Positions 59,004-64,000 of a stretch of DNA of 64,000 bases are shown in pieces. The position numbers were made by a program, and so were the translations under genes. Under the pieces are notes generated by a model. It was not told where the DNA came from. It searched no databases and saw only the letters and a list, made by a program, of their open reading frames with translations. Each line of letters starts with the position of its first letter. The stretch's first letter is position 1. Origin of the DNA: Mesorhizobium sp. STM 4661 (GTDB lineage Bacteria; Pseudomonadota; Alphaproteobacteria; Rhizobiales; Rhizobiaceae); assembly GCF_000359125.1 (NCBI RefSeq), contig NZ_CAAF010000078.1, positions 1 to 64,000 on the forward strand, written 5' to 3'.

Positions 59004-60119
59004 CTATGCGACCTGCTCGATGCGCAACATATGGTTGTCCCAGACATAGTCCGGCTCGGAGCGTGTCGCACCGCCAGCTTCGACGATTTCGCCCGTGCCT
59101 GTCGTTGCCATGAAGCTCTTTCCATCCGGCGCCACGCCACAGACTTCGACCAGTGCGCTGGTGGCAAGGATGCGACCACTGGCCGCGTCGATGACGGCCA
59201 GTGAATTGCCTTCGGGCGAGGACACGGCGACGGTGCCGGCGGCAGGGTTCGCAGCGACCGAACCTATATAGTTCCTGAAGCCCGAGAGCACGTCCCGCGG
59301 CATGTCGAGCAATTGCAATTCCTTGCCGTGCGCGGCGCGGCCGACCAGCAGCGGATGATCGGTGCCCGGCCCCCGGTACTGGCAACCGAACCAGATCGTG
59401 CCGGATTGGTCGGCATCCATGTGACGGATCGATAGTTGGTGAAGTGCGGCCGGTAGTTCGTGCTTTTCAACCAGGTCGCCGGTGATCCTGTCGACCAGCA
59501 CATAGGACGGCTTCATCGTCGCGATGTTGAGCTCGGCGCGGCCATAGTCCGGATGGGTCTCGATGCCGCCATTGGCGACGGCGATCGTTCGGCCATCGCC
59601 CAGCAGCAAAAGCTCGTGCGGCCCCATTCCGTAGGTCGGGAACTCACTGATGCGCTTGAATTTTTCGCGCGCGTCGTAGACGCCGACGACGCCGGCGGCA
59701 TTGTCGAAATCGTTCTCGGTGGCGTAGAGCAGCGCACCGTCGGTCGAAAACACGCCATGGCCGAAGAAATGCCGGCCGGGGATGCTGGCGATGGTCAGCG
59801 GCGCGGCGCGGCCGGTGTGGTCGAAGACCACGGCAAAGGTGCCGGGCTGCCTGGCGAAGACCACCGAGCGCTTCGACACCGGATCGAAGGTGACGTCGTG
59901 GCCGCGGTCGGGCAGGTCGATCGCGTGCAGCAGCTTGCCGGCCTCGGACAGGATGGCGACGCCATAGCTGCCGTCGCGCTTGACGAAGGCGGTGGCAAAG
60001 ACGGCATCCGTGCCAAGCGTCTTTACCCAGGCCGACGGCGCCATCGCCGCGATAAAACCCGCGCCTGCGGCCTTCAGGAAATCGCGGCGGTCGACCAAAG
60101 GCGTGCGCATCGCAACCAT
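59004..60119 (-). CDS. DUF1513 periplasmic beta-propeller-like protein
   Basis: A 371-residue protein with a twin-arginine signal (DRRDFLKAAGAGFIAAMAP, about 10-28). The body is a run of beta-strand blocks with no catalytic motif (for example VFSTDGALLYATENDFDNAAG and SSPEGNSLAVIDAASGR), as in DUF1513 proteins found beside imelysins. GGAG stands nine bases before ATG 60119. It is the last gene of the iron operon and follows the imelysin gene at 3 nt. Function in iron handling is inferred from neighbours. Confidence 0.88.
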   Translation of the reverse strand: MVAMRTPLVDRRDFLKAAGAGFIAAMAPSAWVKTLGTDAVFATAFVKRDGSYGVAILSEAGKLLHAIDLPDRGHDVTFDPVSKRSVVFARQPGTFAVVFDHTGRAAPLTIASIPGRHFFGHGVFSTDGALLYATENDFDNAAGVVGVYDAREKFKRISEFPTYGMGPHELLLLGDGRTIAVANGGIETHPDYGRAELNIATMKPSYVLVDRITGDLVEKHELPAALHQLSIRHMDADQSGTIWFGCQYRGPGTDHPLLVGRAAHGKELQLLDMPRDVLSGFRNYIGSVAANPAAGTVAVSSPEGNSLAVIDAASGRILATSALVEVCGVAPDGKSFMATTGTGEIVEAGGATRSEPDYVWDNHMLRIEQVA

Positions 60120-60122
60120 GGT

Positions 60123-61202
60123 TCAGTCTCCGTCCAGCGAGGAGAAGCCTGCGGTCAGTCCGAACTCGGCGGTCAGCCTGGTGCCGATCAGGGTCGTCAA
60201 GCTTGAGGTGATCAGCGAGAAATGATCGAGCTTGTCGCGCAGTGCGGAATCGGCGAGCGCCTTGTCGATCGGACCCTGGACCGACTTCGCGGTCGCGACA
60301 CCGTTGACCAGCTGGATATGGATCGATTCCGCCATCCAGCGCGCATCCTCCGGCAAAGCATCGCCAAGTTTTGAGGCCTCAAACAGTGCATCCATGCCCG
60401 ACAGATTTCCAGCCAGTGACGCGGTGGTGTTTTGCGAACGCCAATAGATCGCCTGTTTGGGCTTGTCGGCCTTCGGATTGCCGCCGAAGAACCCTTTCAG
60501 CCGCACGTCGCGGATCATCTCCAGCTCGTTGATGAAGACGCCGACCAATTCGGTCACCGCTTCGGTACCGTCGCGGTAGAGCGCATTTTGCGGCCCCGGA
60601 TTGGCCCAGAGCGCGGCAAAGCCATCAGGCTTGTTCCAGGCGTCGCTGACATCGGCGGCAATCGTCTCGATATTGCCGGCGACAGCCGCGCCATAGGCGC
60701 AACGATAGGGATCGTCCTTGCCGGCGAGCGTTTCCGCGCCATCGCCGTAAAGCACGAATTCCAGCGCGCCGAGCCCTTGCATGGCGACGCTCTTGCCGGC
60801 CAATTGTACCGGATCGGTGGCGGTCGGATCCTTCCCCGCCAATGCCGCCTGCACCTGCCTCAGGCCGATGCTTTTCCGATCCGGCCAGTAAAGCATGCGT
60901 TCCAGCCGGTTGTTCTCCTTGATCGGCCCGAAGCCGATGATCTCGGCGACCGACCAGGCATCGACGGTGGCCGAGAACTCGGCACGCGCCGCATCGAGCT
61001 CCTTCTGCGAAGGCGCGGCGCACAGATTGCGCATCGATTTGGTCAAGGCTTCAGCGTGCTGGTGCAGGCCGGCATAGGCCGGACGGACGAAGCCGTCGAT
61101 CGCTCGCTGGATGATTTCGGAGGCGTTCACCGCCGCCGACGCCGGGTGGGCACCGAGCAGAACCAGCGGTAGAACAAGAGCAGGCAAAAAACGTTTCAGC
61201 AT
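60123..61202 (-). CDS. Imelysin family protein, second copy
   Basis: A 359-residue exported protein. The signal peptide MLKRFLPALVLPLVLLGAH ends near ASA. The body is the helical imelysin fold: FGPIKENNRLERMLYWPD and MQGLGALEFVLYGDG. The GxHxxE motif of iron-binding imelysins reads GLGALE, so the His is missing. ATG at 61202 overlaps the stop of the di-haem gene as TGATG. It is probably a periplasmic partner in iron uptake rather than a peptidase. Confidence 0.88.
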   Translation of the reverse strand: MLKRFLPALVLPLVLLGAHPASAAVNASEIIQRAIDGFVRPAYAGLHQHAEALTKSMRNLCAAPSQKELDAARAEFSATVDAWSVAEIIGFGPIKENNRLERMLYWPDRKSIGLRQVQAALAGKDPTATDPVQLAGKSVAMQGLGALEFVLYGDGAETLAGKDDPYRCAYGAAVAGNIETIAADVSDAWNKPDGFAALWANPGPQNALYRDGTEAVTELVGVFINELEMIRDVRLKGFFGGNPKADKPKQAIYWRSQNTTASLAGNLSGMDALFEASKLGDALPEDARWMAESIHIQLVNGVATAKSVQGPIDKALADSALRDKLDHFSLITSSLTTLIGTRLTAEFGLTAGFSSLDGD

Positions 61203-62809
61203 CAGAGCGACTCCAGGAATTTCACCAGCGCATCGCGGTCGGCCGCATCGGCGGCGGCAAAGCGGTCGCGCGCCTTCTGCGCCTCGCCGCCATGCCAAAG
61301 AATCGCCTCGGCCAAGGTGCGGGCGCGCCCGTCATGCAGGAAAAAATTGTTGCCGTTGACCGTCTTGGTCAGGCCGACGCCCCATAGTGGCGGGGTCCGC
61401 CATTCGCTGCCCGTGGCCTCGCCCACGGCCTGCCCATCGGCGAGGTCCGGCCCCATGTCGTGCAGCAGGAAGTCGGAATAGGGCCAGATCAGCTGGAAGG
61501 CCTGCGCCTTGTTGGGCGCGTCGCGACGGGTGACGAATTTCGGCGTGTGGCAGGAAATGCAGCCCATGTCGTAGAACAGCTTCTTGCCGGCGAGCACTTG
61601 CCGTGTGTCGAGATCGCGCCGCGCCGGCACCGCCAGGTTTTGCGAATAGAAGGTGACGAGATCCATGACCGGCGGCGGCGCCTCGACCGGACCGAGGCGC
61701 TTCTGCACACCGTTCGGCATGGCAAGACACGCCTCTTCGGCGGCGGTGCAGTCGCCCTCGCTTTTCGGCATTTCGGGCGTCGAGATGCCAATGTCGCCCG
61801 AGAATGCGCCCGCCGCCTGCTCGCGGATCGACGGCTTCTGCGCCTTCCAGCCAAAGCGGCCAAGCGTCAGCTCGCTGCTCCGGCTGTCACGCACGATGTT
61901 GGGCTTGCCCGAGATGCCGTCATTGTCGCGGTCGTCCGGATCGGCATGGGCAAGGATGTCGGCCGGCGCGATCTGCTCGATCAGGCCGAGGCCGATCATC
62001 GGCGGCGTGAGACGCGGCGACAATGTGGTGCGCGGATCGAGCGGCCCGTATGCCAGGCCATCGACCGAATAGCTGGGCTTGCGCAGCGAAACGACGCTGC
62101 CGTCGCCGAGCGTCACCTTGTGTTCCTGATAGTCGACATGCATCCTGCCTTCGCCCTTGAGGCCCGGCACCGCCAGTTCCTGCAGTTGCGAGCCGTAGAC
62201 CGGATCGGGGAAGTTGAGCACCTTGCGGTCGGCGAGCGCGGCTTTCTCCTCCTCATTGCCCGCATCGCGAGCCAGCCGCAGGAACATCGAGGTGGTGCCC
62301 GCGTCTCCTTCCGGCGGACGGCCGCGACCGTCCTTCAGATGACAATTCTGGCAGGCCCGTTCGTTGAACAGCGGGCCAAGCCCGTCCGAGGCCTGCGTCG
62401 AGGAGGGCGAGGACACCCAGTTCTTGCGGAAAAGGGCGTTGCCGAGCTTGAACGTGCCTTCCTCCTCGAAGGTGATGTTGGCGGAGGATTGCGAGAAGGC
62501 GTCGCGGTTGACGTCCTTCCGCGACGTGCCGGCGCCGCCCTGCATCAACTCGAATTGCTCGGGCTTGGAAAAATCCGACGTCGGCCGGGTGACGGCAATG
62601 ACGCGCCTCAGATCCTTCGGCGTCAGATCGGTGCGGCTGGTGGCGAGGCCCGCCGGTTCCGGCGAGCCGGCCAGTGCCGAGGCGGCAAGCGACGCCAAAA
62701 CGGCAAGCGAAAGCCCGCGAAGCAATCCATATCGCGGGTTTTGCTGGGACGGCAGGCCGGAGTTCCCGGCCCGCCGCAAGCGGCGCAAGAATCCTAGGGG
62801 GCGCCGCAT
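61202..62809 (-). CDS. Di-haem oxidoreductase (DUF1111 type)
   Basis: A 535-residue periplasmic protein. An N-terminal hydrophobic segment (about 28-48) works as the export signal. Two CxxCH haem motifs are present: ACQNCHLKDG (about 155) and GCISCHTPKF (about 437). This is the di-haem thiol oxidoreductase family commonly linked to imelysins, where it may reduce Fe3+ or accept electrons. It lies 12 nt after bfr and overlaps the second imelysin. Confidence 0.9.
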   Translation of the reverse strand: MRRPLGFLRRLRRAGNSGLPSQQNPRYGLLRGLSLAVLASLAASALAGSPEPAGLATSRTDLTPKDLRRVIAVTRPTSDFSKPEQFELMQGGAGTSRKDVNRDAFSQSSANITFEEEGTFKLGNALFRKNWVSSPSSTQASDGLGPLFNERACQNCHLKDGRGRPPEGDAGTTSMFLRLARDAGNEEEKAALADRKVLNFPDPVYGSQLQELAVPGLKGEGRMHVDYQEHKVTLGDGSVVSLRKPSYSVDGLAYGPLDPRTTLSPRLTPPMIGLGLIEQIAPADILAHADPDDRDNDGISGKPNIVRDSRSSELTLGRFGWKAQKPSIREQAAGAFSGDIGISTPEMPKSEGDCTAAEEACLAMPNGVQKRLGPVEAPPPVMDLVTFYSQNLAVPARRDLDTRQVLAGKKLFYDMGCISCHTPKFVTRRDAPNKAQAFQLIWPYSDFLLHDMGPDLADGQAVGEATGSEWRTPPLWGVGLTKTVNGNNFFLHDGRARTLAEAILWHGGEAQKARDRFAAADAADRDALVKFLESL

Positions 62810-62821
62810 TCCCGCATGTCC

Positions 62822-63307
62822 TTACTCCGATTCGTCCGCCGATGCGGCGTTGAGCTGGCCGTATTTTTCCTCGCCGATCGAGGCGAGCAGGTCGAGCTGC
62901 GTCTCGAGGAAGTCGATGTGACCTTCCTCGTCCGACAGCAAATCCTCGAACAGTTTCATCGACACGTAGTCGCCTGCTTCTTCACAAATCTCGCGCGACC
63001 GTTTGTAGGCGGTGCGTGCGTCATATTCGCCGGCAAGATCGGATTCGAGCACTTCCTTGACGTTCTGCCCGATGCGCAGCGGCGCCACGGACTGCAGGTT
63101 CGGATGGCCTTCGAGGAAGATGATGCGGGCCACGAGCCGGTCGGCGTGGTGCATCTCCTCGATCGATTCCGCGCGTTCCTTCTTTGCCAGCTTGGCGTAT
63201 CCCCAGTCTTCCAACAGCCGGAAATGCACCCAGTACTGATTGACGGCGCCAAGCTCCAGAAACAGAGCCTCGTTAAGCCGCTCGATGATCTGCTTTTCGC
63301 CCTTCAT
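62822..63307 (-). CDS. bfr: Bacterioferritin
   Basis: A 161-residue ferritin-like subunit that forms a 24-mer iron store with haem. The start MKGEKQIIERLNEAL and LGAVNQYWVHFRLLEDWG are typical. The haem-ligand Met lies in SIEEMHHADR (about 52), and the ferroxidase residues Glu18, Glu51, His54, Glu94, Glu127 and His130 can be placed. It overlaps the bfd reading frame by 35 nt and sits inside the imelysin operon. Confidence 0.96.
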   Translation of the reverse strand: MKGEKQIIERLNEALFLELGAVNQYWVHFRLLEDWGYAKLAKKERAESIEEMHHADRLVARIIFLEGHPNLQSVAPLRIGQNVKEVLESDLAGEYDARTAYKRSREICEEAGDYVSMKLFEDLLSDEEGHIDFLETQLDLLASIGEEKYGQLNAASADESE

Positions 63308-63584
63308 GGGTTCTGCTCCCGTATTGGATGCGCAGGCCTCTGACGCGATCCAGGTGTGAAACGATATCCACGCCGCTCGCCTCCGAACGGGCGTGGTAGT
63401 TCTCGGTTACCCGAATGATCGTTTCGACCACATTTGGGAAGCAGCCGCAACAGCGACCGCGCTTCTGCATGGCATGATATATCTTCGCCGGCACGATTAG
63501 TTGCCAGGGATCCTGATCCAGCAGCCCGACGATCGTCTGCTCAATCTCCTTCTCGGTGATGATGTTGCAATGGCAGATCAGCAT
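63273..63584 (-). CDS. bfd: Bacterioferritin-associated ferredoxin-like protein
   Basis: A 103-residue BFD-like [2Fe-2S] protein. The cluster Cys pairs are CHC at 5-7 and, around residue 45, RGRCCGCFPN. Bfd reduces the iron core of bacterioferritin so that Fe2+ is released. It is longer than E. coli Bfd (64) by a C-terminal tail that overlaps the start of bfr by 35 nt, so the tail may be an extension or the stop may be constrained by the bfr start. It follows the first imelysin at 94 nt. Confidence 0.88.
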   Translation of the reverse strand: MLICHCNIITEKEIEQTIVGLLDQDPWQLIVPAKIYHAMQKRGRCCGCFPNVVETIIRVTENYHARSEASGVDIVSHLDRVRGLRIQYGSRTHEGRKADHRAA

Positions 63585-63639
63585 TCATTTGCTCTGGCTG
63601 ACGGCGTTCCTCGCGCCGTGTGGCTGGTTTTGATGGAGA

Positions 63640-63668
63640 CGATCCTGAAAGTCCGCCCTTCGGGATCG
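63640..63668 (-). other. Hairpin after the first imelysin gene
   Basis: CGATCC (63640-63645) pairs with GGATCG (63663-63668), with partial inner pairing GAAAG and CTTCG. No T-run. It may mark the 3' end of the imelysin message or be a decayed B-type repeat. Confidence 0.4.
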
Positions 63669-63678
63669 TGCTCAAGGC

Positions 63679-64000
63679 TTACTGGAACACCTTGTCCGGT
63701 GCGTCGAGGCTGTCGGAGCCCTCGAAGGCGATGCTGTTGAGCTTCAGGGCGCCGACGGCGCGTTCGATCGACTTGGTCTGGTCGATCAGCGCGCCGATCG
63801 CCGCCTGCACGGCGGCATTGCCCTCGGTGTTGCCCTCGGCGATCTGCTGGTCATAGGCCTCACCGGCAACCGCCCGCGCCTTGATCGCCTCCATCTTGGC
63901 GACACTGACATCCAGCTTGTCCGACAGTTCCTTGTCGATCGCCGGATCGGCGGCCTTGACCATGTCGGACACCGACGGCCCCTCGACCACGGTGCCGTCG
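63679..64000 (-). CDS. Imelysin family protein, first copy (5' end outside window)
   Basis: The C-terminal 106 residues of an imelysin. The frame is open to the window edge (DGTVVEGPSVSDMVKAADPA), and the end is helical (QAAIGALIDQTKSIERAVGAL) with TAA at 63679-63681. The conserved GxHxxE part would lie beyond 64000. In related operons this periplasmic protein comes first and binds iron. It is partial only because the window stops. Confidence 0.85.
   Translation of the reverse strand, partial: DGTVVEGPSVSDMVKAADPAIDKELSDKLDVSVAKMEAIKARAVAGEAYDQQIAEGNTEGNAAVQAAIGALIDQTKSIERAVGALKLNSIAFEGSDSLDAPDKVFQ

Overview
The window reads as chromosome of an alphaproteobacterium of the order Hyphomicrobiales, most likely Mesorhizobium or a close relative. 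The basis is high GC with strong G/C at third codon positions, an Irr-type Fur regulator beside fabA-fabB-fabI, a cpaABCDEF/tadBC pilus cluster, a PraR/PhrR-type regulator between metK and lnt, promoters of the CTTGAC-N17-CTATAT kind, and many composite palindromic intergenic repeats. The genus is inferred from gene order and repeat type; no search was run. I see no rRNA, tRNA, CRISPR array, prophage or transposase gene.

Layout. 0-3.7 kb: NlpC/P60 hydrolase, MarR-type regulator, M17 aminopeptidase, TadD-like TPR lipoprotein. 3.9-15.2 kb: Tad/Flp pilus locus, with a minus-strand series pilin-cpaA-cpaB-cpaC-cpaD-cpaE-cpaF-tadB-tadC and a divergent group (stand-alone secretin N-domain protein, two TadE-like pseudopilins). 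The 59-aa pilin gene at 12854-13033 is easily missed. 15.2-19.2 kb: PhnD-like binding protein, deoB, mutM, enoyl-CoA hydratase. 19.4-25.9 kb: replication block rpsT, dnaA, dnaN, recF, then a MoeB/ThiF-like enzyme. 25.9-29.1 kb: GNAT, hydroxyacid dehydrogenase, SH3 protein, small membrane protein, irr. 29.3-33.6 kb: fabA-fabB-fabI and a c-di-GMP phosphodiesterase. 33.7-46.8 kb: RNA and translation genes on the minus strand: rsmC-like, pnp, rpsO, corA, truB, an unknown gene, rbfA, infB, ylxR, nusA, rimP. 47-58.9 kb: trmB, metK, praR, lnt, RidA-like, corC-like, ybeY, phoH, miaB, plsC, rimI, tsaB. 59-64 kb: an iron operon (imelysin, bfd, bfr, di-haem oxidoreductase, imelysin, DUF1513), cut by the window end.

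How it works together. The rimP-nusA-ylxR-infB-rbfA-X-truB run and rpsO-pnp make ribosome maturation, transcription elongation and RNA decay functions from neighbouring units. miaB, tsaB, rimI, trmB and ybeY add tRNA and ribosome modification. dnaA-dnaN-recF form the replication core, and the region before dnaA carries DnaA-box-like, GANTC and CtrA-box-like sequences. The last operon looks like periplasmic iron acquisition joined to iron storage and release.

Most of the window is conserved core genome. The most unusual thing I see is a dispersed composite palindrome (an A stem, a T-rich spacer, then a B stem with an inner stem and an 11-nt loop). Its stems change in a compensated way between copies while the loop pattern stays near YCGNTNCNCAY. 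Other points worth a second look are a promoter plus intrinsic terminator in the leader of the rimP-nusA-infB operon, a low-GC unknown gene fitted between rbfA and truB by TGATG overlaps on both sides, a hairpin over the ribosome-binding site of the phosphodiesterase gene, and bfd/bfr placed inside an imelysin operon.
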